A stretch of DNA of 64,000 nucleotides from Colwellia polaris (GCF_002104515.1 NZ_NBOE01000010.1:62001-126000); one strand, 5' to 3'. Counted from the first letter of the stretch, positions 9,078-17,493 are shown. The notes: generated from the letters alone by a model not told the origin. A program made the numbers and translations.

Positions 9078-9177
9078 TCTAAGTGCTTAAAAAAAACGGC
9101 TTGAAACTGCCGAGTTCTATTTATTTATTTATTTATGTGTATATATTCAGACAACATACACGTTATAAAATTATCTG

Positions 9178-9933
9178 TTAACCAAAGTTAAAATCTCTGC
9201 CAAGCGACTTCAATAATGCTAACTCGCTAGGAAATACGGTTTTAATTGCCTTGACCAATGTTGCCTTATAATTGCCATCTTTCGTTAATGGTAGCCATTG
9301 CAAACCATCAAAAATCAAATTATTTTGATTATATAACTCTTGTTCAACTATCATCCCGATACTGCCAGAACATTGTTCAATTTCTGTAGCTAATAGTGAA
9401 ATAGCGCCATAACTCGCCGACCAAGATGAAAACGAAACCTGCAACGCCGTCATATGAGAAGGGATAACCAATTCTTTTGCAGATACTGCATCATCAATAA
9501 TGCTGATCACGGTCCCCATTAACCTTTCTTCTAAATGATCTTTTTCGGCAATGCGTTCTTCGCTAGCTTTAGCATGAACATATGGGCTGCGGGCACATTG
9601 AACTGACTGAAAGAGCGCAGGATGCAAAACCGCATAAATAAGGTATGAGACATGTAATAGAAGCATACGTCCGCGAGAACAGCCATCAAATTTCGCAGCA
9701 CGCATAAATAAATCAAGCATGATATTAGTTGCGTGATTACTTACCGCTAGAAATAGATCTTCTTTACCCAGAAAGTGCTTATAAACCGTACCTTTTGAAT
9801 ACGACACAGCCGCAACTACTTTATCCATGGTGATATTTTCAACACCGGATTTACCAATAAGAGCAATCGTAGCATCGATTATATCTAGCTCTCTTGCCTG
9901 TAAGTCTGCTTTATCAAGTACTTTAGGGAACAT
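9178..9933 (-). CDS. TetR-family transcriptional regulator of the export operon
   Basis: A 251-residue TetR regulator. The N-terminal helix-turn-helix spans about residues 15-60, with MDKVVAAVSYSKGTVYKHF as recognition helix. The C-terminal ligand-binding part is poorly conserved, as is usual. It is transcribed in the same direction as, and just upstream of, the RND-LolA-barrel genes. Palindromes TGACGAWWCGTCA stand upstream of tetR itself (9942-9954) and twice before the RND gene, so self-regulation plus operon repression is a strong inference. The inducing ligand is probably the exported compound or a related hydrophobic molecule. Confidence 0.9.
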   Translation of the reverse strand: MFPKVLDKADLQARELDIIDATIALIGKSGVENITMDKVVAAVSYSKGTVYKHFLGKEDLFLAVSNHATNIMLDLFMRAAKFDGCSRGRMLLLHVSYLIYAVLHPALFQSVQCARSPYVHAKASEERIAEKDHLEERLMGTVISIIDDAVSAKELVIPSHMTALQVSFSSWSASYGAISLLATEIEQCSGSIGMIVEQELYNQNNLIFDGLQWLPLTKDGNYKATLVKAIKTVFPSELALLKSLGRDFNFG

Positions 9934-9941
9934 ATCTCTCG

Positions 9942-9954
9942 TGACGATTCGTCA
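9942..9954. promoter_or_regulatory. TetR operator O3 upstream of tetR (TGACGATTCGTCA)
   Basis: The third copy of the palindrome, differing from O1/O2 only in the central bases, begins 9 bp upstream of the tetR start codon. It supports autoregulation. Confidence 0.8.
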
Positions 9955-10036
9955 TTAATTGCGGTAATTTACATTTTAAACATAAAAGTGTCAATAACTG
10001 GCTTTGAAAAACATGTGCGTAAATTTAACGAAATTA

Positions 10037-10219
10037 GTGCTAACCAATGCAGCGTTACCTGAGTGGTTAGTCTCGTCGCACGAAAGTCGTTTAGGTATAA
10101 AAGGCACTGGCATAAGCAATAAAGGGCTGAAGAAAAGGGTCAATGTTGGTTTGCGGAATGACGATTTAGGGCTTGATTATGTTAAAGGGTTTATAGAGTC
10201 AACGCGCTCGAATGTGTAA
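10037..10219 (+). pseudogene. decayed 3' fragment of a MetR-like LysR gene
   Basis: From about 10052 the plus strand encodes LPEWLVSSHESRLGIKG through STRSNV. This matches the last 55 residues of the LysR protein at 3463-4347 with 45 identities, in the same orientation. Homology also continues past the stop (ATGGCTTT, then TAATAAT and GTAAGTATTAACTT) to about 10295. No helix-turn-helix or other upstream LysR sequence is present, so this is a fragment and not a gene. The intact gene and this remnant flank the TetR/RND export operon, which suggests insertion at, or duplication of, the gene's 3' end. Confidence 0.85.
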
Positions 10220-10295
10220 ATGGCTTTGTTGTTAAATGTAGTGAGGGGGAAGCGCTGTAATAATAGGGTAAGTATTAACTTGAGCTGTTAGATTT

Positions 10296-10538
10296 GATTG
10301 ATAGGGAGTAGTCAAATTTGACAGGATATTTGCCAAATTGCAGACCTTTTTATGTTCTTTTTAAAGCGAAAACTAACAACACAAAGTCGACGGAAGAGAA
10401 TTCGAACGGGCAGACCATATTGAGCCAAAAACCATCACCCGATTGAGCAAACATGACTGACCGTTGAGGGCGAGTAACGTACCTTGAAAGTTGGTAACCT
10501 GATGGTCTGATCTAAGCTTGTTGCGGTTCTTGAAGTCA
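10296..10538. other. non-coding stretch with a separated inverted repeat
   Basis: I see no gene here. CAGACCAT near 10413-10420 and ATGGTCTGA near 10502-10510 form a separated inverted repeat, and the sequence is less AT-rich than neighbouring gaps. It could be the remains of a mobile element, but no transposase coding is visible. Confidence 0.3.
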
Positions 10539-10585
10539 TTATGGGTAGCCTGTTAATTAAGAAAGTGTATCTGACCATACTTAAT
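10539..10585 (+). repeat. 47-bp direct repeat, left copy
   Basis: Begins TTATGGGTAGCCTG and ends TACTTAAT. It matches 13308-13354 at 41 of 47 positions in the same orientation. The two copies bracket exactly the AhpD-like, DsbA-like and LysR genes. Confidence 0.8.
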
Positions 10586-10671
10586 TTTTGTTGGGTTAGG
10601 TTAGGTTATTTGGCTTCACTGATTAATGATCTCAGTACAACAGGGATACTGAGACCATTTTCTGTAAATAC

Positions 10672-11229
10672 TTATGACATTTTCTTCTGCCATGCCAATT
10701 TTTGGAATGGTGTATCAAGGGGTGTTTTTGCAATGTGATTCACATAGTTACTGATCACCTTTTGAGAAAGTCCCAAAATAATGTCCAATATTTGACGTTG
10801 CGCATAACCAGCTTCGAAAAACTTAGCAACTGCCGCATCATCCACATTGCCACGATTACGCACGATATTCAGTGTCATGTCTTGTAGTGCTTGTAGCTTT
10901 GCTGTTGGCATTGGCTTTTGATCTCTCAGCGCTTCGGTCAGCGCCGGATCAACCTTCATCATACCTGCAATAACCGTATGCGCAGGTACGCAGTAAGTAC
11001 AACCATGCTCAACATTAATTGTCTGCCATACCACCGTTAGTTCCTCTGCATCGAAAGAAGAAGCAATAAATAGGTCATTAAGTTCGCGGTAAGCAATAAG
11101 TAATTCTGGCGACTCAGCTAACACACCATGTAAGTTAGCAATCATGCCATTTTGTTTAAGTGATGCTTCCAGAAGTGGTTTGCTTTTTTCTGGTGCTGTT
11201 TCAAGGTTATGGATAGTAAATGTAGTCAT
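10672..11229 (-). CDS. AhpD-like / carboxymuconolactone decarboxylase family protein
   Basis: A 185-residue cytoplasmic protein of the CMD/AhpD superfamily. The core motif EHGCTYCVPAHTVIAG (near residues 73-88) holds the CxxC and downstream histidine used by AhpD-type alkylhydroperoxidases. FEAGYAQRQILDIILGLSQKVISNYVNHIAKTPLD is the usual closing helix pair. It probably reduces peroxides using thiols. It follows the FrnE-like DsbA gene by 63 bp on the same strand, so a thiol-redox pair under the divergent LysR regulator is likely. The ATG at 11229 is the only sensible start. The substrate and reductant are unknown. Confidence 0.85.
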   Translation of the reverse strand: MTTFTIHNLETAPEKSKPLLEASLKQNGMIANLHGVLAESPELLIAYRELNDLFIASSFDAEELTVVWQTINVEHGCTYCVPAHTVIAGMMKVDPALTEALRDQKPMPTAKLQALQDMTLNIVRNRGNVDDAAVAKFFEAGYAQRQILDIILGLSQKVISNYVNHIAKTPLDTPFQKLAWQKKMS

Positions 11230-11292
11230 TTTTAATAATCTCTTAATTGGTTTGTTTGTTTGCTGAAGTAGCGATCATTGAGCCAAGTAGGC

Positions 11293-11934
11293 CTAATGAG
11301 CCATAGCTTCAGTTAATATTTGTTTATAGCCTTCAATGGTTTGGCTACCGTTAACTCTTAATTTCTGATTAAAAAACATTGTTGGTACAGAGGAAATACC
11401 CACGGCCTGCCACTTTGAAACCTCCGCTTCAATGTAACTTTGTATATCTTGGTTATTAAACACATCTGCCGAGTCATTTAATTCTAAGCCAACAGCTCGC
11501 ATTTCTTGCTCTAGCACCTCTGTTTTAGAGATGTCTTTTTTCTCCGTAAAAAAGGCAGTAAATAATCGCTCCTTTAATGCTGTTTGCTTACCAAGCTGTC
11601 TGGCATATTCCAAAGTTACATGTGCTTTATAGGTATTTATCACTCGTGTGTTGTCATCAAGGTTAAACGTCAGGCCATTGTCTTTAGCCATTGCAGTGAT
11701 CCGCTCACGATTAAGGAGACTCTCTTCCAAACTACGATTGTATTTTCTCGCACCATAGTCGTTATTGTTTTCACCTTCTTGTGGCATATCAGGGTTTAGA
11801 AAGTATGGGTGCCAAACAATGTCTACCTTATCTTGCAAGCCTGTTTCTGCTATTGCTTGCTTAAGTCGTTTATAGCCAATGGCGCACCACGGGCAAACCA
11901 CATCTGACACAAAATCAATTCTAATTTTTTCCAT
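11293..11934 (-). CDS. DsbA-family oxidoreductase, FrnE-like
   Basis: A 213-residue thioredoxin-fold protein without a signal peptide, so cytoplasmic. DFVSDVVCPWCAIGYKRL near residues 6-23 is the FrnE/HCCA-isomerase-like active site with CPWC. SSVPTMFFNQKLRVNGSQ near the C-terminus is the cis-proline segment, and GYKQIL follows. FrnE relatives act as dithiol oxidoreductases or isomerases under oxidative stress. I chose the ATG at 11934 because AGAGAGGCGG precedes it by a few bases; the frame opens 12 codons further without such a site. It probably forms a two-gene operon with the AhpD-like gene and is divergent from a LysR gene. Confidence 0.88.
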   Translation of the reverse strand: MEKIRIDFVSDVVCPWCAIGYKRLKQAIAETGLQDKVDIVWHPYFLNPDMPQEGENNNDYGARKYNRSLEESLLNRERITAMAKDNGLTFNLDDNTRVINTYKAHVTLEYARQLGKQTALKERLFTAFFTEKKDISKTEVLEQEMRAVGLELNDSADVFNNQDIQSYIEAEVSKWQAVGISSVPTMFFNQKLRVNGSQTIEGYKQILTEAMAH

Positions 11935-12171
11935 GTTAACCGCCTCTCTATATTGAATGTAATTAATCATTGAGCTTATTGTGGCGTAATTACGAAAAGA
12001 GATAATCAGAGATATTTACCTATCATTGTGGTAAAAAAGGAAACAATGAAAGTTTATGGTGTAATATGCTCACCTTGAAACTTAGCCTAAAGTGCACTTG
12101 AAAATGATTGCGGTAATAGCGGCATCACTCCAGATAGCCAAAAACAAATAAACTCAAGCAGGACGATTAAA

Positions 12172-13074
12172 ATGGATATTGCCAAAAGATTGGATCTCTT
12201 CTTAGATGTAGTAAAACAAGGCTCTTACACTAAAGCAGCCAATTTAAGACAGATAGACCGCTCAGCCTTATCAAAGCAGATTATGATTTTGGAAAAGGAG
12301 TTGGGCATTCGTTTACTTAACCGTTCTACGCGCTCTTTATCACTCACCGAGGCAGGCAAAGAAGTGCTAAAACAGGCCGAATCGGTCAGGCAAACTGTTT
12401 CGGATACCTATCGAATTGTGGAAAGTTTTAACAACGAACCTAAAGGGTTGTTACGTATTACCAGCCCCACCTTATTTGGCAAGTTGTACGTGCATAAAGT
12501 TGTTAAAAAGTTTATGCGTACTTACCCCGAAGCGCATATTCATCTCACGCTGGATAATCAAAAGTTAAAACTCATTGAAGAGCGTTACGACTTGGCTTTT
12601 AGAATCGGTAACCTAGGTGATTCTAACCTAATCGCTAAAAAGCTAGCAGATAACCATCCTGTGATATTAGCTTCAGAAGACTTTATTAAAGAACATGGCC
12701 AACCGAAAACACCCGAAGAATTGATTCAACTACCTGCGGTATTTTATGCCAGTGACGGTTTGGTAGTGAATCGCATTCCAATGATTGAAAGCCTGAGCAG
12801 TGGTGAGGCTAAATCTTGGGAATTTCAGGGGCATTATCGGGTGAATGAGCCAGAGTTGATTATTGATGCCGTGCGTTCAGGCTTGGGCTTTGCGATGGTG
12901 GGGCGCTATATGCTGGATAAACCGCTGAGTGAGTTAGGTTTAGTTCCACTGTTAACGAACTATCAGTTTCCGGATTATTTTGGAGGAATTTATGCCGTAT
13001 ATCCTCATCGCAATCCCACTCTGCTAGTCAATAAATTTATTGAAATGATGCAGGATGAGATTGGTGACATTTAG
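12172..13074 (+). CDS. LysR-family transcriptional regulator
   Basis: A 300-residue LysR regulator. The helix-turn-helix covers residues 1-60 (GSYTKAANLRQIDRSALSKQIMILEKELG) and the effector domain follows, with LRITSPTLFGKLYVHKVV and YDLAFRIGNLGDSNLIAKKL, as in the common LysR group that lies beside redox enzymes. It is divergent from the DsbA/AhpD operon across about 240 bp that include a CGTAATTACG palindrome at 11985-11994, so it probably controls that operon. It ends before the right 47-bp repeat. Confidence 0.88.
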   Translation: MDIAKRLDLFLDVVKQGSYTKAANLRQIDRSALSKQIMILEKELGIRLLNRSTRSLSLTEAGKEVLKQAESVRQTVSDTYRIVESFNNEPKGLLRITSPTLFGKLYVHKVVKKFMRTYPEAHIHLTLDNQKLKLIEERYDLAFRIGNLGDSNLIAKKLADNHPVILASEDFIKEHGQPKTPEELIQLPAVFYASDGLVVNRIPMIESLSSGEAKSWEFQGHYRVNEPELIIDAVRSGLGFAMVGRYMLDKPLSELGLVPLLTNYQFPDYFGGIYAVYPHRNPTLLVNKFIEMMQDEIGDI

Positions 13075-13307
13075 TAGGTACAATGGCCGTTTATAGATTA
13101 AGGAATTGCGTGCTATTACTAGAGTAAATAAAACTTTGGCGACTGTTAGTGATAAGTAGTTAATGTCAGGATTGTTAACGACTGACTTCTCTTTACGTCA
13201 GTTGAAAGCCAAAAGAGGGCGTAAGCTTTGTTATACCTGAACATATTAAGGACGATTTTAACCCAAGTAACTAGATATTTGAGTGTTCGAGTTGGTCATT
13301 GCAATTG

Positions 13308-13354
13308 TTATGGGTAGCCTGATCTTTAATAAAGTGTACCTGACCCTACTTAAT
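13308..13354 (+). repeat. 47-bp direct repeat, right copy
   Basis: Second copy of the repeat at 10539-10585 (41 of 47 identical). It lies in the 300-bp gap between the LysR gene and the amine oxidase stop; I see no other feature in that gap. An internal CTTTAATAAAG element is nearly palindromic. Confidence 0.8.
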
Positions 13355-13374
13355 ATAAGCTCAAGTATCAGCCA

Positions 13375-14496
13375 TTACAAATCACGCTTTAACATTTTTA
13401 AGTAATGCTCAACACCTATGTTTGCTGCATCAACTGCACCGGCAACATAGCCCGGAAATTGCACCGACCATTCACTACTAATACCTACTAAATTTTGATG
13501 CCACGGGCCATTTTGCGCTGTTATGTCAGGTGCTGGCGCATGTGCGCTCGCTGCGTGTGTATCTAGCGACGTTGCTGTGAGTGGGTCTTGTGCCCAGTCT
13601 TTAATAATATCGGCTTTTGGTGTGGCGGCTTGTGCGCCAAAAAGCCTGACCAATTGCGCTCTACAATGTGTGATTAAATCTTCATTACTAATGCGTTTTC
13701 GACCATAGGCAGGTATACCAATAAAGCCAAATAATGCGGCTTGGCCTTCTGGGTTTGATGCGTCGTGTATTTCAGCCATTGGCCCAACGCTGCTGCGGGC
13801 GCTGCCCGATAATTCTTCCTCGCGCCAAAATGGCTTGTTGTATACAGCAATATACTTAGCGTGCGGTGCCATCCAGGTTGCGGTATTCTGCCACTGTGTT
13901 AGTAAGTCGCTTGGCAATGCTGGGGTAAATGTTATTTGGCTTACGGCTAAGCGTGGCGGCAGCGCAAGCATTACATGCTCCACACTTACCTGATTATTTA
14001 CTTGGTTATTTGCTGTATTTGAGGTGCTAAAGTTAACTTCAATATTGTCGTGTTGTTGGGTAATTGACTTTACCAAAGCACCGATAACTATTTGTTTGTT
14101 GTTAAGTTTTGCATGTAAGGCATTAATGAGTATGCCCATGCCACCTTTTAACCGCATAGACGTAGGAGAATGCGTATAACCGGGCATTGCTGTTGGCACT
14201 TGCGTATGTGAGCGTTCTACTAAGGTATTGCCTTGCTCGTACTGGGCAAATGTTTCTAGGTTTAGCGTTTTAATAATGGCATTTAATTGCGGCTGAAACT
14301 CTGGCCAAAACCAAGTTGGGCCAAGATCAAAGTTATTTGTTGTAGCTTGCGAATGATGCGTAAAGTCCATTATGCGCCCACCTAATTGGTCTCTGGCTTC
14401 AAGCAATATGTAATCGGTAATGCCTTGTTGTTCTAACTGGTAAGCGGCATACAAGCCGCTAAGCCCACCGCCTATGATCGCAATTTTTGTACGCAT
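13375..14496 (-). CDS. FAD-dependent amine oxidase (flavin monoamine oxidase family)
   Basis: A 373-residue flavoprotein. The N-terminus MRTKIAIIGGGLSGLYAAYQ is the FAD-binding Rossmann motif, followed by LLEARDQLGGRI, the amine-oxidase GG motif. VEHVMLALPPRLAVSQI and the closing SEWSVQFPGYVAGAVDAANIG are the second FAD-contact segments. It is shorter than typical monoamine oxidases (about 450), chiefly in the substrate domain. It likely oxidises an amine to an aldehyde with hydrogen peroxide release. The cupin gene ends 3 bp upstream, and GGAGG at that junction serves as its ribosome site, so the two are translationally linked. The substrate is unknown. Confidence 0.85.
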   Translation of the reverse strand: MRTKIAIIGGGLSGLYAAYQLEQQGITDYILLEARDQLGGRIMDFTHHSQATTNNFDLGPTWFWPEFQPQLNAIIKTLNLETFAQYEQGNTLVERSHTQVPTAMPGYTHSPTSMRLKGGMGILINALHAKLNNKQIVIGALVKSITQQHDNIEVNFSTSNTANNQVNNQVSVEHVMLALPPRLAVSQITFTPALPSDLLTQWQNTATWMAPHAKYIAVYNKPFWREEELSGSARSSVGPMAEIHDASNPEGQAALFGFIGIPAYGRKRISNEDLITHCRAQLVRLFGAQAATPKADIIKDWAQDPLTATSLDTHAASAHAPAPDITAQNGPWHQNLVGISSEWSVQFPGYVAGAVDAANIGVEHYLKMLKRDL

Positions 14497-14499
14497 TAT

Positions 14500-15174
14500 T
14501 TAGCCTCCACAACCTATATTGTTAAAATGACCTACTTTAAGGTAAATTTTAGCGCTATTGCTTCCCGCTGATATTAACGCTTTGCTATTGCTTGGCAGCC
14601 TTAGCCAGCTTCCTTTTGAATATTCTACCTCGTTATGTACTACGCTGCCGCTCAGTACAAATAACTCTAAGGCATTATGTGCATTTACATTATCAAATAG
14701 GGGCTGTTGCGGTGCTAACTTTACCAGTTTAGTTACTTCATTATCATTTTTATAAAGCGGGCATATAGTGCGGTTGTTTTGTGTTATCCACGTATCCGGA
14801 TCGTGTGTATTTATGCGCACTGGGGCGGTTTCTGTTACGCACATTTGCCACAGTTTTACAAAAATTGTTGCGCCACTTTTACTCTTAGGTGCATGTAAAG
14901 ACCCTGGCGGATTTCGTAAATAAAAGCCTTGTGGGTAGTCGCCCGACTCATCTGAAAAGGTGCCCGAAAGTACCATGATTTCTTCTCCGCCTGGGTGAGC
15001 ATGACTTGGAAAAGTAGACTCAGGCGCGTAGCGTACTACGCTTGTTGCTCTGGCTTTTTCAGCGCCTATTCTGTCGAGCATTACGCGCTCAACACCCGCC
15101 TGAGGCGATGTTTGCCAACTATATTGACTTGGCAGCATTAAAGCGTGTTGTGAAAAATCTGAATTGACTCGCAT
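14500..15174 (-). CDS. two-domain cupin protein (ChrR-like cupin)
   Basis: A 224-residue protein with two tandem cupin units. The first (about residues 45-105) has FPSHAHPGGEEIMVLSGTFSD, carrying the His, His and Glu ligands for a metal. The second (about residues 145-215) has NAHNALELFVLSGSVVHNE and a WLRLPS strand but fewer metal-type histidines. The arrangement resembles the cupin of ChrR anti-sigma factors, but no zinc-binding anti-sigma domain is seen, so it may be a free-standing metalloenzyme or sensor. It is upstream of the amine oxidase with a 3-bp gap and is surely co-transcribed. Confidence 0.78.
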   Translation of the reverse strand: MRVNSDFSQHALMLPSQYSWQTSPQAGVERVMLDRIGAEKARATSVVRYAPESTFPSHAHPGGEEIMVLSGTFSDESGDYPQGFYLRNPPGSLHAPKSKSGATIFVKLWQMCVTETAPVRINTHDPDTWITQNNRTICPLYKNDNEVTKLVKLAPQQPLFDNVNAHNALELFVLSGSVVHNEVEYSKGSWLRLPSNSKALISAGSNSAKIYLKVGHFNNIGCGG

Positions 15175-15195
15175 TTATCCAACCTAAATAAAATA

Positions 15196-15221
15196 AGAGC
15201 AATAATGTATGTTATTGCTCT
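15196..15221. other. 10-bp perfect hairpin upstream of the cupin gene
   Basis: AGAGCAATAA and TTATTGCTCT pair perfectly around a 6-base loop. It stands between the dispersed repeat at 15225-15433 and the cupin start, so it may be a regulatory or terminating hairpin. Confidence 0.4.
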
Positions 15222-15224
15222 ATG

Positions 15225-15433
15225 ATACCAATCCGCACTAATACTTAATCATTTTGCGGGGCTAAACGTGTCGCTACCTGCGTTAAAAAATTCTCATTTA
15301 CGACTGCATGGATGCAGAAGGTAGAGCAATGCAGGAGCAATTGCCGAGAACAACTAAATAGCGAATTTTTTGCCTAACTATCAACACGTTTCTCCAACCT
15401 CAAAATAGATCACTTAATTAAGCGAATTGGTAT
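15225..15433. mobile_element. MITE-like palindromic repeat, family C
   Basis: A 209-bp non-coding unit beginning ATACCAATCCGC and ending GCGAATTGGTAT, so its ends are inverted copies. Inner pieces such as TAAACGTGT against ACACGTTT, and AAAAAATTC against GAATTTTTT, also pair, so the whole unit can fold on itself. No coding frame is present. It fills most of the gap between the SDR and cupin genes. Only one copy is in this window. Confidence 0.55.
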
Positions 15434-15468
15434 AAATTTACGCCCTTTGAGGGCTTTAAAATTACGTA

Positions 15469-16242
15469 TTAATTACGACCAGCCATTACACCGCCGTCAA
15501 TATCCCATACTGCACCCGTTACCCAAGCGGCTTTGTCGCTGAGTAAAAACGCAATGGTATTGGCTACATCTTCACTTGTACCTACACGACCAATTGGGTG
15601 GAAGCTGTTAAAACCTTGTAGCGCATCGTTTACTTCGGCTTTAGGGATAAAACCTTCATAAATTGGCGTTTGTACAACCGCTGGCGATACTGCATTAACG
15701 CGAATATTGTGTGCTGCTAATTCCATTGCTAAATGTTGAGTTAGCGCATGTAAACCTGCTTTAGCCATTGAATACGCTGACGATGGTGTAGCGGCAATAG
15801 CTTGCTTACCCCACATAGAGCCTACATTAACAATGGCGCCGGCGCGTTTTGCTGCCACTAAATTAGCGGCGACTTTTTGAGTAATAAAAAACAAGGCACG
15901 GTTAATTTGCATGTACTGATCGTAATCAGCCGCTTCGTGCTCTAAAAATGGTTTAGGGAAAAACACACCGGCAGCATTTACCAGTAAATCGACGTCTGCG
16001 TGGTCTTGTGAAAGTGTGTTAATTAAGTTTTGCACGCCTTCATAACTGGTTAAATCAGCGGTTAACACCTCAACAGTGCCTAAAGCTGATAGCTGTTCTT
16101 TTGCTGCTTGGGCTTTTTCTTTACGGTGGCCAACAATGACAGCTTGGCCGCCTTGCTCTAAAATTAATCGAGCCGTTTCAAAACCCATGCCGCTAGTACC
16201 ACCAACAACGAGTAATTTTTTACCTGAAAATTGCTTAGTCAT
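15469..16242 (-). CDS. SDR-family oxidoreductase
   Basis: A 257-residue classical short-chain dehydrogenase/reductase. [12 protein letters not shown] (about residues 14-25) is the nucleotide-binding glycine motif. HRKE after the second strand suggests NADP preference. LVNAAGVFF, the catalytic serine in VGSMWGK, and the tyrosine-lysine pair in SAYSMAKAG are present. [12 protein letters not shown] ends the chain as usual. It is divergent from a GcvA-like LysR gene, the common arrangement in which the regulator controls the SDR. The substrate cannot be read from sequence. Confidence 0.9.
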   Translation of the reverse strand: MTKQFSGKKLLVVGGTSGMGFETARLILEQGGQAVIVGHRKEKAQAAKEQLSALGTVEVLTADLTSYEGVQNLINTLSQDHADVDLLVNAAGVFFPKPFLEHEAADYDQYMQINRALFFITQKVAANLVAAKRAGAIVNVGSMWGKQAIAATPSSAYSMAKAGLHALTQHLAMELAAHNIRVNAVSPAVVQTPIYEGFIPKAEVNDALQGFNSFHPIGRVGTSEDVANTIAFLLSDKAAWVTGAVWDIDGGVMAGRN

Positions 16243-16409
16243 GATTATTTCTCCAAGCGCTACTATGCGCTGTATTTGTTATATAAATAAAAGTATTGAG
16301 TTGCCTATAACAAGTAGCTTGCTGTTTGGCTTGGGAGGTATTTTTTACTTATTTACTTGCTTTAACAAACGAGATAATCTGAATCATCAATAAAGAAAAA
16401 GTTTATCGC

Positions 16410-17339
16410 ATGAAATCACCTATACATCTCAATGCATTAAAAGCGTTTGAAGCCAGCGCACGACACCAAAGTTTTTCAGCGGCAGCTGATGAGCTAAACG
16501 TAACGCCTGCAGCCGTTGGGCAACTGGTTAAAACTTTGGAAGAGTGGCTCGACACGCCGCTGTTTCATAGAATGACTTCTGGTAAAACACGGCTAGTAGC
16601 CACTGAAACCGCACAAAGTGCCTTGCCATTAATACGCGAAGGGTTTGATAAACTCGCCCAAGGGCTGGACGTTTTAAAAGACAATGCGATTAGCGGTGTA
16701 TTAACGGTTGCAGTAAGTCCTGCATTTGCTGCGAAATGGTTATTACCTAGGTTGCATCACTTTCAAGAAATATGTGCGCAAACCAATGTAAATTTAAATA
16801 CTAATTTAAAACCGGTTGATTTTGCAGATCAGCGTATAGATGTAGGCATACGCTTTGGCGTAGGTAATTGGCAAGGCTTGAGCGCAGAAAAACTAATGGA
16901 TGAAGAAGTATATCCGGTATGCTCCCCTAAATTTTTAGAAGACTCAAACCGCTTAAATACCATTGATAAACTATTGAACGAAACCCTGATACACGATCAG
17001 TCAATGGATGACCATACGGGTTTTCCATCTTGGTCAGCGTGGTTAAAAAAAGCCGGAGTAACAGGGCCTTTAACCACTAAAAGCATTCAAATAAATAATT
17101 CAGCGGCTGTATTGCAGTCAGCTATTGACGGCCACGGCGTAGCTTTAGCGCGCAGTGTTATGGCTAAAGATGACCTAGCTGCAGGGCGGTTGGTCAGGTT
17201 GTTCCCAAATATTTATTTTGAATCACCTTTGGCGTATTACGTTGTTTACCGCCCCGAATGTGCTGAGCTGCCAAGAATACACGCATTTAAAGAATGGCTG
17301 TTTAAAGAGGTAGAAAACCCACAGGCTAAAAGAGATTAA
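16410..17339 (+). CDS. LysR-family transcriptional regulator, GcvA-like
   Basis: A 309-residue LysR regulator of the GcvA-like subgroup: PIHLNALKAFEASARHQSFSAAADELNVTPAAVGQLVKTLE forms the start and helix-turn-helix, and RLVATETAQSALPLIREGFDKL replaces the usual linker. YVVYRPECAELPRIHAFKEWL is the typical GcvA-like end. It is divergent from the SDR gene across 167 bp and followed by a second AhpD-like/MFS operon on its own strand, so it may control either side. Confidence 0.88.
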   Translation: MKSPIHLNALKAFEASARHQSFSAAADELNVTPAAVGQLVKTLEEWLDTPLFHRMTSGKTRLVATETAQSALPLIREGFDKLAQGLDVLKDNAISGVLTVAVSPAFAAKWLLPRLHHFQEICAQTNVNLNTNLKPVDFADQRIDVGIRFGVGNWQGLSAEKLMDEEVYPVCSPKFLEDSNRLNTIDKLLNETLIHDQSMDDHTGFPSWSAWLKKAGVTGPLTTKSIQINNSAAVLQSAIDGHGVALARSVMAKDDLAAGRLVRLFPNIYFESPLAYYVVYRPECAELPRIHAFKEWLFKEVENPQAKRD

Positions 17340-17381
17340 AACTCAGCAGTATTTTTATAAATTACAGCAGTAAAGAAAATA

Positions 17382-17419
17382 TTTACCATGGTAAAAGATA
17401 ATCTCTGTGGTTAACCACA
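17382..17419. promoter_or_regulatory. twin 14-bp palindromes upstream of the AhpD-like/MFS operon
   Basis: Two perfect 14-bp palindromes, TTTACCATGGTAAA (17382-17395) and TGTGGTTAACCACA (17406-17419), are 24 bp apart centre to centre. They fall 75-110 bp before the AhpD-like start, where an operator would be expected. Which regulator binds is unknown; they do not resemble the TetR operator. Confidence 0.5.
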
Positions 17420-17493
17420 TTCATTCCCCGTAAGCTTCGCTCCAAGTTAGCCACTTTAATTACTTAAGTGGCGTTTAATTAGGAGTAAACATT

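Noticed and set aside
10004-10219. 71-residue protein as a functional gene
   Set aside because: It contains only the 3' end of a LysR protein, without DNA-binding or effector core; treated as a pseudogene fragment.
10296-10538. Insertion sequence in the LysR remnant region
   Set aside because: No transposase coding and only a short separated inverted repeat.
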